From Rhodoferax sp. (GTDB lineage Bacteria; Pseudomonadota; Gammaproteobacteria; Burkholderiales; Burkholderiaceae_C): a stretch of 64,000 nt of DNA. The notes under the pieces were generated by a model. It saw only the letters and a program-made list of their open reading frames with translations, was not told the DNA's origin and searched no databases. The stretch is taken from contig SSFF01000008.1 of assembly GCA_008015235.1 (NCBI GenBank), positions 44,713 through 108,712 on the forward strand. Reading direction: 5' to 3'. This document shows, in pieces, positions 34,609 through 44,476 of the stretch (the stretch's first letter is position 1; each line of letters begins with the position of its first letter). The position numbers and the translations under genes are program-made.

Positions 34609-35367
34609 ATGGCTACAGGTTACCGTCTCACCGCATCGACCGGCATACACAAGGGCGACCGCGAATACCAGCAAGACCAGGTTGCCCTGCTCAAGCATGC
34701 GCGGGCCAATGGCTGCATTCTCGGCATCGTGGCCGATGGCATGGGCGGACGCAGCGGCGGGCGCAAGGCCTCAGACCAGGTCATGATGACCGCCAAGCAG
34801 CTGTTCGAGCGCTACGACCCGCAGACAGACGACGCGGGCTCCATGCTCCAGCAGATCGTTGACGAAGCGCACATCGTTATCAAACTGACTGCCATCTCAG
34901 CGGAGGAAGAGCCGCACAGCACCATGGCGGCGTTTCTGATCAACCCGGCCGGAGACTGCCACTGGGCCCACACCGGGGATTCGCGGATTTACCATTTCTT
35001 CGGCAACCGCTTCGTCAAGCGCACCATGGACCACTCCTACGTGCAAACACTGGTCAACAAGGGCGAGTTGACCGAAGAACAGGCGCAGTCGCACCCCAAG
35101 TCCAACATCTTGATGGGCTGCCTGGGCACGGACACTGACCCACCGGTGGACCAGCACCTGATTCCAAAATTGCGGCCTGGGGATGTTCTGATGGCCTGCA
35201 GCGACGGTGTCTGGCACTACTTCACCACCGAAGAGCTGGGCTCCATCTTGTCGTCCCTGTCGGCCCGGGAAGCCACCGAATTCCTGATCGAGAAGGCACG
35301 CTCCCGCGCACGCGGGGGCGGCGATAACCTCTCACTGGTAATCGTCAAGCTCGAAAATCTGGACTGA
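34609..35367 (+). CDS. PP2C-type serine/threonine protein phosphatase
   Basis: GDREYQQDQ, GIVADGMGGRSGG, WAHTGDSRIYHF, LMACSDGVWHY, GGGDNLSLVIV. Confidence 0.93.
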   Translation: MATGYRLTASTGIHKGDREYQQDQVALLKHARANGCILGIVADGMGGRSGGRKASDQVMMTAKQLFERYDPQTDDAGSMLQQIVDEAHIVIKLTAISAEEEPHSTMAAFLINPAGDCHWAHTGDSRIYHFFGNRFVKRTMDHSYVQTLVNKGELTEEQAQSHPKSNILMGCLGTDTDPPVDQHLIPKLRPGDVLMACSDGVWHYFTTEELGSILSSLSAREATEFLIEKARSRARGGGDNLSLVIVKLENLD

Positions 35368-35375
35368 GCGCCTTG

Positions 35376-35395
35376 GCTGGCGCCTTCAGGCCAGC
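35376..35395. terminator. Hairpin at the convergent PP2C/zapE junction, with the zapE stop codon in its loop
   Basis: GCTGGC-GCCTTCAG-GCCAGC, perfect 6-bp arms; TCA 35386-35388 is the zapE stop; no obvious U-tract. Confidence 0.4.
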
Positions 35396-36486
35396 GTGGT
35401 ATCTACCAATCGATGTTCCAGCGCCAGAAATTCCTTGGACTGCATTTCGCGCAAGCGTGACACCGTGCGTGGGAATTCGTGCGACATCGGGCCCTCGGTA
35501 TAAAGCCCTTCGGGCTCGACAGCAGCCGACATTACCAGCTTGACCCGGCGGTCGTACAACACGTCCACCAACCAGGTAAATCGGCGTGCCTCTGAGGCCA
35601 TGCGCACCGGCATGTGTGGCACACCGCTGAGAAACACGGTATGGAAACGGGAGGCAATTTCCAGGTAGTCGTTCTGGGAGCGAGGACCTCCACAGAGGGT
35701 CTTGAAATCAAACCAGACCAAGCCTCCGGCGCGACGCAGGGCGCGAATCTGACGTGCCTCGATGTGCAGGATGGGATCTTCGTCATGGGTTTCGGCAATC
35801 GCATCAAACGAGGCCTTGAGCGCGGCATCGGCCTCCGCACCCAAAGGTGTGTGGTAGAGCTTGACCTGCTCCATGGTGCGTCGGCGGTAGTCGGTGCCGT
35901 TGTCCACATTGATGACTTCCAGCTTCTCATTGAGCAGATCAATGGCAGGCAGGATGCGATCACGGTGCAGACCATCCGGGTACAGGCCATCGGGCTGGAA
36001 GTTGGAGGTGGTGACAAAGCCCACGCCATTAGCAAACAAGGCTGCCAACAGCCGGTGCAGGATCATCGCGTCGGTGATGTCCGCCACGTGGAATTCGTCG
36101 AAGCAGATGAGCTTGAAGCGCTTGGCCATGCGCTGGGCCAACACATCGAGTGGGTTTTGCGTGCCCTGCAGCTCCACCATCTGCCGGTGCACCTCGCGCA
36201 TGAACTCGTGGAAATGCAGCCGGGTCTTGCGCTTGAGAGGAACCGCGTTGAAAAAGCAGTCCATCAGGAAGCTCTTGCCGCGCCCCACCCCGCCGTACAT
36301 GTAGACCCCCCGGGGAATCTCCGGGCGGTTGATGAGCTTCTTGAGCGCATTGGAACGCTGTGCCTTGTAGTGTCCCCACTCCTCGGCACAGCGGTCCAGG
36401 GCCCGCACCGCGGCCAGTTGGGCCGGGTCGGATTGGAACCCGCGTTGCACGAGCTCGGCCTCATAAATTTGCGATACCGTCGCCAT
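35386..36486 (-). CDS. zapE: Cell division protein ZapE (AFG1-like ATPase)
   Basis: PRGVYMYGGVGRGKSFLMDCFF, LICFDEFHVADITDAMIL, TSNFQPDGLYPDGLHRDR. Confidence 0.94.
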   Translation of the reverse strand: MATVSQIYEAELVQRGFQSDPAQLAAVRALDRCAEEWGHYKAQRSNALKKLINRPEIPRGVYMYGGVGRGKSFLMDCFFNAVPLKRKTRLHFHEFMREVHRQMVELQGTQNPLDVLAQRMAKRFKLICFDEFHVADITDAMILHRLLAALFANGVGFVTTSNFQPDGLYPDGLHRDRILPAIDLLNEKLEVINVDNGTDYRRRTMEQVKLYHTPLGAEADAALKASFDAIAETHDEDPILHIEARQIRALRRAGGLVWFDFKTLCGGPRSQNDYLEIASRFHTVFLSGVPHMPVRMASEARRFTWLVDVLYDRRVKLVMSAAVEPEGLYTEGPMSHEFPRTVSRLREMQSKEFLALEHRLVDTTLA

Positions 36487-36495
36487 AAATTCAGG

Positions 36496-36553
36496 TGCTA
36501 CTCTTTTTATAGCTGCTTACGCACTATTTATGCGGGACAGAGCCCGATTTGAT
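36496..36553. repeat. Copy of degenerate interspersed repeat (R4), between lpd and zapE
   Basis: TGCTACTCTTTTTATAGCTGCTTACGCACTATTTATGCGGGACAGAGCCCGATTTGATACCC; collinear with 14393..14450. Confidence 0.7.
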
Positions 36554-36559
36554 ACCCAA

Positions 36560-37987
36560 TCAGAAGTTCAGGGTACGCTTGTCCACGGCCAAAGCCGCTT
36601 CCTTGGTCGCTTCGCTCAAGGACGGGTGGGCATGGCAAATGCGTGCAATGTCTTCGGCACTGGCCTTGAACTCCATGGCCACTACGGCCTCCGAAATCAA
36701 CTCGCTGGCCATGGGACCGACAATGTGCACGCCCAGGATTTCGTCGGTCTTGGCATCGGCCAGGAACTTAACGAAACCGGTGGTATCCCCCAGCGCACGG
36801 GCACGGCCATTGGCCATGAACGGGAAGGAGCCCGCCTTGTAGGCCACGCCATCGGCCTTGAGCTGCTGTTCGGTGCGGCCCACCCAGGCAATCTCGGGGC
36901 TGGTGTAGATGACCCAGGGAATGGTGTTGAAGTTGACATGCCCGTGCTGGCCGGCAATGCGCTCGGCCACGGCCACGCCCTCTTCCTCGGCCTTGTGGGC
37001 CAGCATGGGGCCACGCACCACATCACCCACCGCCCAGACGTTGGGCAGGTTAGTCTTGCAGTCACCGTCCACCACAATCGCGCCACGCTCGTCGAGCTGC
37101 AAGCCCACAGCTTCCACGTTCAAGCCGTTGGTGTTGGGCACACGGCCGATCGATACGATGAGCTTGTCGACGTCCAGCGTCTGGGCTTCGCCCTTGGCAT
37201 TGGCGTAGGCAATGGAAACGCCCTTCTTGCCGGATTTGATTTCACCAACCTTGACACCGAGTTCGATCTTCAGGCCCTGCTTGGTGAAGGCCTTGTGGGC
37301 TTCCTTGGCCACTTGCTCGTCCACCGCACCCAGGAACGTGGGCAGACCTTCGAGGATGGTCACGTCGGCACCCAGGCGGCGCCAGACCGAGCCCATTTCC
37401 AGGCCGATCACGCCCGAGCCGATCAGGCCCAGCTTCTTGGGTACGGCGCCAATGCGCAGTGCCCCGTCGTTGGACAGGATGTTTTCCTCGTCGAACGGTG
37501 TACCGGGCAAGGCACGGGCGTTGGAGCCCGTGGCCACGATGATGTGCTTACCGGTCACGGTTTCTTCGGCAGCGCCGGCCACCTTAATCTCGTAACCGCC
37601 ATCCACCGCCTTCACGAATGAACCACGGCCATGGAAGAAGCTGACCTTGTTCTTCTTGAACAGGTAGAGGATGCCGTCGTTGTTCTGCTTCACAACGGTG
37701 TCCTTGCGCGCAACCATCTTGGCCACGTCCATCTTCACACCTGTGGCGGTGATGCCGTGCTCGGCAAAGTGCTTGTTTGCGTGCTCGAAATGCTCGGACG
37801 ACTGCAACAGCGCCTTGGACGGAATGCAGCCCACGTTGGTGCAGGTGCCTCCAGGGGCCGCGCCACCCTTGTCGTTTTTCCATTCGTCAATACACGCGGT
37901 GTTGAAACCCAGCTGCGCGGCACGGATCGCCGCGATATAGCCACCAGGGCCACCACCAATTACCACCACATCAAACTGCTTGCTCAT
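36560..37987 (-). CDS. lpd: Dihydrolipoyl dehydrogenase
   Basis: [36 protein letters not shown] redox disulfide, [15 protein letters not shown]. Confidence 0.97.
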   Translation of the reverse strand: MSKQFDVVVIGGGPGGYIAAIRAAQLGFNTACIDEWKNDKGGAAPGGTCTNVGCIPSKALLQSSEHFEHANKHFAEHGITATGVKMDVAKMVARKDTVVKQNNDGILYLFKKNKVSFFHGRGSFVKAVDGGYEIKVAGAAEETVTGKHIIVATGSNARALPGTPFDEENILSNDGALRIGAVPKKLGLIGSGVIGLEMGSVWRRLGADVTILEGLPTFLGAVDEQVAKEAHKAFTKQGLKIELGVKVGEIKSGKKGVSIAYANAKGEAQTLDVDKLIVSIGRVPNTNGLNVEAVGLQLDERGAIVVDGDCKTNLPNVWAVGDVVRGPMLAHKAEEEGVAVAERIAGQHGHVNFNTIPWVIYTSPEIAWVGRTEQQLKADGVAYKAGSFPFMANGRARALGDTTGFVKFLADAKTDEILGVHIVGPMASELISEAVVAMEFKASAEDIARICHAHPSLSEATKEAALAVDKRTLNF

Positions 37988-38016
37988 AAATTAATCCTGT
38001 CGGTATGGGAACAACA

Positions 38017-38064
38017 AACCCACCGAAGGCGCGTTCACACCAGTGAATGCACGGTCGGTGGGTT
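38017..38064. promoter_or_regulatory. Nested inverted repeats between sucB and lpd (possible attenuator or processing site)
   Basis: Outer arms AACCCACCGA...TCGGTGGGTT (10/10); inner TTCAC-ACCA-GTGAA. Confidence 0.5.
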
Positions 38065-38080
38065 GCTTGGGTCTTTCTGA

Positions 38081-39349
38081 TCAGATATCGAACAGTAGAC
38101 GGGCTGGGTCTTCCAGCGCTTCCTTCATGGCCACCAGGCCCAGCACGGCTTCGCGGCCGTCAATGATGCGGTGGTCGTAGGACATGGCAAAGTAGTTCAT
38201 GGGGCGCACCACCACCTGGCCGTTTTCTACCATGGCGCGGTCCTTGGTGGCATGCACGCCCAGGATGGCCGACTGCGGCGGGTTGATGATGGGGGTGGAC
38301 ATCATGGAGCCGAAGGTTCCGCCATTGGAGATGGAGAAGGTACCGCCGGTCATGTCTTCAATGCCCAGCTTGCCATCCTTGGCCTTCTGGCCAAATTCGG
38401 CGATCTTCTTCTCGATCTCGGCAAAGCTCATCTGGTCGGCGTTGCGCAAAATCGGCACCACCAAGCCACGGGGCGAACCCACGGCGATACCGATGTCGAA
38501 GTAGCCGTGGTAGACGATGTCGGTACCGTCCACCGAAGCGTTCAGAACCGGGAATTTTTTCAGGGCATGCACCGCTGCCTTGACGAAGAAGCTCATGAAG
38601 CCAAGCTTGACGCCGTGTTCCTTTTCGAAACGTTCCTGCATGCGCTTGCGCATCTCCATGACCGGAGCCATGTTGATTTCGTTGAAGGTGGTCAGGATGG
38701 CATTGGTGCTTTGCGACTGCAGCAGACGCTCGGCCACGCGGGCACGCAGACGACTCATGGGCACGCGCTGCTCAGGACGATCACCCAAGTGCAGATTGGC
38801 CGGTGCAGCCACTTGGGGCAATGCAGTGGTCGGAACGCCGGTGGGAATTGCAGGAGCAGCTACCGCCTTGGGCGCAGCAGGTGCTGCAGCTGCCGCCAAG
38901 ACATCGCCCTTGGTAATGCGACCGTCCTTGCCGGTACCGGCAACATTGGCCGCGGACATGCCATTGTCGGCCAGCAACTTGGCCGCAGCGGGCATGGCCA
39001 CGCCGGCCTTGGAGTTGGAAGCCGCCGCAGCGGCCACCGGGGCGGCAGCTGTGGGAGCGGCAGCGCTGGCAGCGGCGGCGGGTGCCGCAGCGGATGCACC
39101 GGCCTTGCCTTCGGTGTCAATGCGTGCGATCAACTGACCGGCCACCACGGTACCACCGTCAGCAACTACGATTTCGGCCAGCACACCACCCGCGGGGGCC
39201 GGCACTTCGAGCACGACCTTGTCGGTTTCGATTTCGATCAGAGTTTCGTCGATGGAGACAGCTTCACCGACTTTCTTCTTCCATTGCAACATGGTGGCTT
39301 CGGCCACGGATTCCGACAGTTGCGGAACATTTACTTCTACGATTGCCAT
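38081..39349 (-). CDS. sucB: 2-oxoglutarate dehydrogenase E2 (dihydrolipoyl succinyltransferase)
   Basis: Lipoyl domain [17 protein letters not shown], Ala/Pro linkers, [15 protein letters not shown] catalytic motif. Confidence 0.97.
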   Translation of the reverse strand: MAIVEVNVPQLSESVAEATMLQWKKKVGEAVSIDETLIEIETDKVVLEVPAPAGGVLAEIVVADGGTVVAGQLIARIDTEGKAGASAAAPAAAASAAAPTAAAPVAAAAASNSKAGVAMPAAAKLLADNGMSAANVAGTGKDGRITKGDVLAAAAAPAAPKAVAAPAIPTGVPTTALPQVAAPANLHLGDRPEQRVPMSRLRARVAERLLQSQSTNAILTTFNEINMAPVMEMRKRMQERFEKEHGVKLGFMSFFVKAAVHALKKFPVLNASVDGTDIVYHGYFDIGIAVGSPRGLVVPILRNADQMSFAEIEKKIAEFGQKAKDGKLGIEDMTGGTFSISNGGTFGSMMSTPIINPPQSAILGVHATKDRAMVENGQVVVRPMNYFAMSYDHRIIDGREAVLGLVAMKEALEDPARLLFDI

Positions 39350-39391
39350 ATCAATTCTTTCCGTATGAGGTTCAACAGGTGTTCTTGGGTT

Positions 39392-42265
39392 TTATTTGGA
39401 CAGGACAAAGCCTTTGAGCTTGCCGAAAGCGCCATCGACAAGCGCTTTTTGCTGGTCCTGATGCAGGTGGGAATAACCCACCGCAGGCGATGCCGAGGCA
39501 GCGCGCCCTGAATAACCCAGACGTTGACCGTCGAGCATGTTTTCGTGAATCTGGTGCTGGATGAAGAACCAGGCACCCTGGTTCTGCGGCTCGTCCTGGC
39601 ACCACACCACCTCGGAAGCATGGGGGTACTTCTTGATTTCGGCTGCGAAGGCCTTGTGCGGGAACGGATACAACTGCTCCACACGGATGATGGCCACATC
39701 GTCCTGGCCGCGCTCTTCGCGCTTCTTGACCAGGTCGTAGTACACCTTGCCAGAGCACACCACCACGCGCTTGACCTTGTCGGCCTTGCCAGCACCGCTG
39801 TCGGGAATGACAGTCTGGAAGCTACCCTTGGTGAACTCGGACACCGGAGAAGTGGCGTCCTTGTTGCGCAGCAGGCTCTTGGGCGTAAAGATCACCAAAG
39901 GCTTGCGCAGGTTGCGCACCATCTGGCGGCGCAACACGTGGAAGATCTGGCTGGCGGTGGTGGGCTGCACGATCTGCATGTTGGCGTCGGCCGCCAGCTG
40001 CATGAAGCGCTCCACACGGGCCGAGCTATGCTCTGGGCCCTGGCCTTCGTAGCCGTGCGGCAGCATCAGCGTGATGCCGTTGACACGGCCCCACTTGACC
40101 TCACCGGAGGCAATGAACTGGTCAATCACCACCTGGGCGCCGTTGGCAAAGTCGCCAAACTGGGCTTCCCAGATCACCAGGGTGTTCGGGTCATTCGACG
40201 CATAGCCGTATTCGTAGGCCAGAACAGCCTCTTCCGACAGGATGGAGTCGATGACCACGAACTTGGCCTGGTTCTCGGCCACGTTCTGCAGCGGCACATA
40301 GGTGCCCACGTCCCATTTTTCGCGGTTCTGGTCGTGGATCACGGCATGGCGGTGGGTAAAGGTACCGCGTCCGCAGTCTTCACCGGACAGGCGCACAGGA
40401 TAGCCGCTGGCCACCAGCGAGGCAAAGGCCATGTGCTCGCCCATGCCCCAGTCCACATTGGCTTCGCCACGACCCATGGCTGCGCGGTCATCCAACACCT
40501 TTTTCACCAGCGGATGCGCTGTGACGTTATCGGGCAGTGTCGTGATGCGTGCGGCCAGACGCTTCCACTCGGCCAGCGGAATGGCGGTGTCGCCGGCATC
40601 GGTCCACTTCTTGCCCAGGAACGGTGACCAGTCCACAGCGTACTTGCTCTTGAAATTGGTCAGCACCGGGTCCACCGTGTGCTTGCCCGCATCCATGGCA
40701 GCACGGTAGGCCTTGGCCATGTCGTCGCCCAAAGTGGCTCCCAGTCCCTGCGCTGCCAACTTGTCGGCGTACAGACGGCGAGTACCGGGGTGCTGGGCAA
40801 TCTTCTTGTACATCAGCGGCTGCGTCAGGCTCGGGGTGTCCTGCTCGTTGTGGCCGAGCTTGCGGAAGCAGGTGATGTCCACCACCACGTCCTGGCGGAA
40901 TTCCATGCGGTATTCCAACGCCAGTTGCGTGGCCAGCACCACGGCTTCGGGATCGTCACCGTTGACGTGCAACACCGGGGCTTCCACCATCTTTACGATG
41001 TCGGTGCAATACACCGAGGAACGCATGTCGCGCGGGTCGGACGTGGTGAAGCCCACTTGGTTGTTGATGATCAGGTGCACCGTACCGCCGGTGGTGTAGC
41101 CGCGGGTCTGTGCCAGGCACAGAGTTTCCTGGTTAACGCCTTGGCCACCAAAGGCCGAGTCACCGTGCACCAGCACGGGCAATACCTGCTGACCCAGCGG
41201 GTCGTCACGGCGGTCCATGCGGGCACGCACCGAGCCTTCCACCACAGGGTTCACAATTTCCAGGTGAGATGGGTTGAAGGCCAGCGACAAGTGCACCGGG
41301 CCGCCAGGGGTGGAAACGTCGGAGCTGAAGCCCTGGTGGTACTTCACGTCACCGGCGGGCAACTCTTCGGGGGCGGTATGGTCGAATTCGGCAAACAGGT
41401 CGGCCGGCATCTTGCCCAGGGTATTGACAAGGACGTTCAGGCGGCCGCGGTGGGCCATGCCGATCACGATTTCCTGCACGCCACGTTCACCGGCGCGCTG
41501 GATCAGCTCGTCCATGGCCGCGATGAAGCTCTCGCCACCTTCGAGCGAGAAACGCTTCTGGCCCACGTACTTGGTATGCAGGTAGCGCTCCAGGCCTTCG
41601 GCTGCAGTCAGGCGGTCCAGGATGTGGCGCTTCTTCTCGGCCGAGAAGCTGGGGCGGCTGCGGATGGATTCGAGCTTTTGCTGCCACCAGCGCTTCTCGT
41701 TCTGGTCGGAGGTGTACATGTACTCCGCGCCCAGGGTTCCGCAATAGGTTTCGCGCAGGGCGTTGAGCAGCTCGCGCAGACTCATCGACTCCTTGCCGAA
41801 GAAAGTGTTGCTGGTGTTGAACACGGTTTCCTGGTCGGCGTCGTTGAAGCCGTAGAAGGAAGGTTCGAGTTCGGGGATATTGGGGCGCTCCTGGCGCTTG
41901 AGCGGGTCGAGGTCGGCCCAGCGGTTGCCCACATTGCGGTAGGCGGCGATCAACTGCTGCACAGCCGTACGCTTGCGTCCCATTTCCGAGTCGGCGCCGG
42001 TGGCCATGACCACGGTGCTGATGCCTTGTTTGGCACGCTCGGCAAAGGCGTTGATGACGGGCAGGTGCGGAACGTCCTTGGCATCGCTACCGTCCACGGC
42101 GGGCACGTTCTGCAGCGCGTCAAAGTATTCGCGCCAAGTGTCGGGCACGCTGCCGGGATTGGCAAGGTAGTTTTCGTACATCTCTTCGACGTACGGGGCA
42201 TTACCACCGAACAGGTAGGTATTGCCTTGGTAGGCTTGATAAATCGATGCCTGTGAATCACTCAT
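39392..42265 (-). CDS. sucA: 2-oxoglutarate dehydrogenase E1
   Basis: 957 aa; IVIGMAHRGRLNVLVN, DVVVDITCFRKLGHNEQDTPSLTQPLMYKKI, CRDEPQNQGAW-like C-terminus. Confidence 0.97.
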   Translation of the reverse strand: MSDSQASIYQAYQGNTYLFGGNAPYVEEMYENYLANPGSVPDTWREYFDALQNVPAVDGSDAKDVPHLPVINAFAERAKQGISTVVMATGADSEMGRKRTAVQQLIAAYRNVGNRWADLDPLKRQERPNIPELEPSFYGFNDADQETVFNTSNTFFGKESMSLRELLNALRETYCGTLGAEYMYTSDQNEKRWWQQKLESIRSRPSFSAEKKRHILDRLTAAEGLERYLHTKYVGQKRFSLEGGESFIAAMDELIQRAGERGVQEIVIGMAHRGRLNVLVNTLGKMPADLFAEFDHTAPEELPAGDVKYHQGFSSDVSTPGGPVHLSLAFNPSHLEIVNPVVEGSVRARMDRRDDPLGQQVLPVLVHGDSAFGGQGVNQETLCLAQTRGYTTGGTVHLIINNQVGFTTSDPRDMRSSVYCTDIVKMVEAPVLHVNGDDPEAVVLATQLALEYRMEFRQDVVVDITCFRKLGHNEQDTPSLTQPLMYKKIAQHPGTRRLYADKLAAQGLGATLGDDMAKAYRAAMDAGKHTVDPVLTNFKSKYAVDWSPFLGKKWTDAGDTAIPLAEWKRLAARITTLPDNVTAHPLVKKVLDDRAAMGRGEANVDWGMGEHMAFASLVASGYPVRLSGEDCGRGTFTHRHAVIHDQNREKWDVGTYVPLQNVAENQAKFVVIDSILSEEAVLAYEYGYASNDPNTLVIWEAQFGDFANGAQVVIDQFIASGEVKWGRVNGITLMLPHGYEGQGPEHSSARVERFMQLAADANMQIVQPTTASQIFHVLRRQMVRNLRKPLVIFTPKSLLRNKDATSPVSEFTKGSFQTVIPDSGAGKADKVKRVVVCSGKVYYDLVKKREERGQDDVAIIRVEQLYPFPHKAFAAEIKKYPHASEVVWCQDEPQNQGAWFFIQHQIHENMLDGQRLGYSGRAASASPAVGYSHLHQDQQKALVDGAFGKLKGFVLSK

Positions 42266-42379
42266 GAACCGCTGACCTCCATTCCCCTTCAGGGAACTAA
42301 GTTTGGTTAAAAAACCTTCCGCGACACGGCTGAACCGAATGGCGGATGCGACTGTGGCTTGGGAAGGGCCTGACTAAGG

Positions 42380-42414
42380 GTGCGGATTGTGCCACTGTTC
42401 GGAACAATCCGCAC
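42380..42414. promoter_or_regulatory. Perfect 11-bp inverted repeat between prpE and sucA
   Basis: GTGCGGATTGT-GCCACTGTTCGGA-ACAATCCGCAC; no U-tract. Confidence 0.55.
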
Positions 42415-42473
42415 AAGGGTTTGCGTGAATCGGCGGTCTTCACGCTGCCTTTGTTTCAAATCTGAATGCCAGC

Positions 42474-44375
42474 TTACTTCGGAGCCGCCATCAGATCCTG
42501 GATCTGCTGCAGTGCCGCCGGATCGTCCATGGTGCTGAGGTCGCCCGTCACACGCCCTTCGCAGATCGCCTGGATGGCACGGCGCAGCAGCTTGCCACTG
42601 CGGGTCTTGGGCAGCACGTTGACGAACAGCACACGGGCCGGGCGCGCCACGGCACCGAGGTCGGAATCGACCTGCTTCATGACCTCGGCTTCCAGTTTTT
42701 TGCGTGCCTCGTCATTGCCCAGCACACTGGCGTCCTTGGCCACGGCAAAAGCCATGGCCACCTGGCCCTTGAGCTGGTCGGCCACACCGACCACGGCCAC
42801 TTCGGCAATATTGGGGTGTGCCGAGATGCTTTCTTCAATCTCACGGGTACCAAGGCGGTGTCCGGCCACGTTGATCACATCGTCGGTACGCCCCAGAATG
42901 AAGAAGTAGCCGTCCTGGTCGCGAATACCCCAGTCAAAAGTGCTGTACACCAGCTTGCCTGGTACGCTCTTCCAGTAGGTGTTGACGAAGCGCTCGTCGT
43001 CGCGCCACACGGTCTGCAGGCAGCCGGGGGGCAAGGGGCCTTCAATGGCCACCACACCCTTCTGGTTAGGGCCAGTCAACTCCTCGCCGGTCTGGTCGTC
43101 GAGCAATTTCACGTTGTAGCCGTATACCGCCTTGCCCGGTGAGCCGAACTTGCTGACCGCTTTTTCCACGCCATTGCACAGCGACAAGATGGGCCAGCCG
43201 GTTTCGGTCTGCCAGTAGTTGTCGATAATGGGTTTACCCAGGCTTTCGCTGATCCACTTGGCGGTGGGCTCGTCCAGCGGCTCCCCCGCCAGAAACAGGC
43301 TGCGCAGGCTGGAGAGGTCGTATTTCGTCAGGAACGCAGGATCTTGTTTCTTCAGTACGCGCACGGCAGTGGGCGCACTGAACATGACGGTGACCTTGTA
43401 TTTCTCCACCAGGCTCCACCAGATGCCACCGTCCGGCCGTGTCGGCAAGCCCTCGTACATGATGGTGGCCATGCCAGCAATGAGCGGACCATAGATGATG
43501 TAGCTGTGCCCCACCACCCAGCCAATGTCGCTGGTGGAGAAATAGGTTTCACCGGCTTTGCCACCATAGATATGCTTCATGCTGGCGGCCAGGGCCACGG
43601 CGTAGCCACCGGTGTCGCGCTGCACACCTTTGGGCTTGCCCGTGGTTCCGCTGGTGTAGAGCGTGTAGCTGGGGTGGGTGGCATCGACCCACGTGCAGGG
43701 AAGCTGGGCATTCAGGTGCTTTTCGCGCAGAGCACCCCAGAGGTGGTCGCGACCTGCTACCACATTCATAGTGGCCAAACCACGGTCCACCAGCAATACA
43801 GCGTCGGGCTTGTGGCTGGACAGGCGAATCGCTTCGTCCAGCAAGGGTTTGTATTCCACTGCCTTGCCGCCACGCGAACCGGCATCGGCACTGACAATCA
43901 GCTTGGGCTGCGCGTCTTCAATGCGCGAAGCCAGCGAACCGGAAGCAAAACCGCCGAACACCACCGAGTGGATGGCGCCAATGCGCGCGCAGGCCAGCAT
44001 GGCAAAGGCGGCTTCGGCCACCATGGGCATGTAGATCAGTACCCGGTCACCCTTCTGCACCCCCAGTTCGACAAAACTGGCCGCCATGCGCTGCACTTCC
44101 TGGTGAAGTTCGGCAAAGCTGTACACCTTTTCGGTGTTGGTCTCGGTGGACACCGCGATCAAGGCAGCCTGCCCAGCACGGTCTTTCAGATGGCGGTCTA
44201 CGGCGTTGTGGCACAGGTTGGTGGTACCACCCACGTACCACTTGGCAAAAGGCGGATTGCTGTAGTCACAAATGGTCGTTGGAGGGGTTTGCCAGTCGAC
44301 CAAATGGGCCTGTTCGGACCAAAACGCATCCTGGTCTTCAATCGACCGACGGTGAAATTCTGCATAAGAGGCCAT
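42474..44375 (-). CDS. prpE: Propionyl-CoA synthetase (acetyl-CoA synthetase-like)
   Basis: YTSGTTGKPKGVQRDTGGYAVAL, TYFSTSDIGWVVGHSYIIYGPL, SGKLLRRAIQAI. Confidence 0.92.
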   Translation of the reverse strand: MASYAEFHRRSIEDQDAFWSEQAHLVDWQTPPTTICDYSNPPFAKWYVGGTTNLCHNAVDRHLKDRAGQAALIAVSTETNTEKVYSFAELHQEVQRMAASFVELGVQKGDRVLIYMPMVAEAAFAMLACARIGAIHSVVFGGFASGSLASRIEDAQPKLIVSADAGSRGGKAVEYKPLLDEAIRLSSHKPDAVLLVDRGLATMNVVAGRDHLWGALREKHLNAQLPCTWVDATHPSYTLYTSGTTGKPKGVQRDTGGYAVALAASMKHIYGGKAGETYFSTSDIGWVVGHSYIIYGPLIAGMATIMYEGLPTRPDGGIWWSLVEKYKVTVMFSAPTAVRVLKKQDPAFLTKYDLSSLRSLFLAGEPLDEPTAKWISESLGKPIIDNYWQTETGWPILSLCNGVEKAVSKFGSPGKAVYGYNVKLLDDQTGEELTGPNQKGVVAIEGPLPPGCLQTVWRDDERFVNTYWKSVPGKLVYSTFDWGIRDQDGYFFILGRTDDVINVAGHRLGTREIEESISAHPNIAEVAVVGVADQLKGQVAMAFAVAKDASVLGNDEARKKLEAEVMKQVDSDLGAVARPARVLFVNVLPKTRSGKLLRRAIQAICEGRVTGDLSTMDDPAALQQIQDLMAAPK

Positions 44376-44406
44376 GCCTGTCTCCATTCTGGGTGCCAAA
44401 AACTGC

Positions 44407-44422
44407 ATTCATAATTATGAAT
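44407..44422. promoter_or_regulatory. Perfect 16-bp palindrome upstream of prpE
   Basis: ATTCATAATTATGAAT, 31 bp upstream of the proposed prpE start. Confidence 0.45.
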
Positions 44423-44455
44423 AAACAACTTTCGGCAAGCTGACTGGCATCGCCT

Positions 44456-44476
44456 GACCGGCCCGCAATGCCGGTC
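44456..44476. terminator. Hairpin immediately after the isochorismatase-family gene
   Basis: GACCGGC-CCGCAAT-GCCGGTC, perfect 7-bp arms abutting the stop; no U-tract. Confidence 0.4.

Noticed and set aside
38840-39130. Gly/Ser/Arg-rich repeat-like ORF sequence and tandem-looking GCG/GCC runs
   Set aside because: These are the Ala/Pro-rich flexible linkers of the E2 component SucB, normal for that protein.
40679-42256. 525-aa ORF antisense to sucA
   Set aside because: Shadow ORF of a strongly conserved gene; no motifs.
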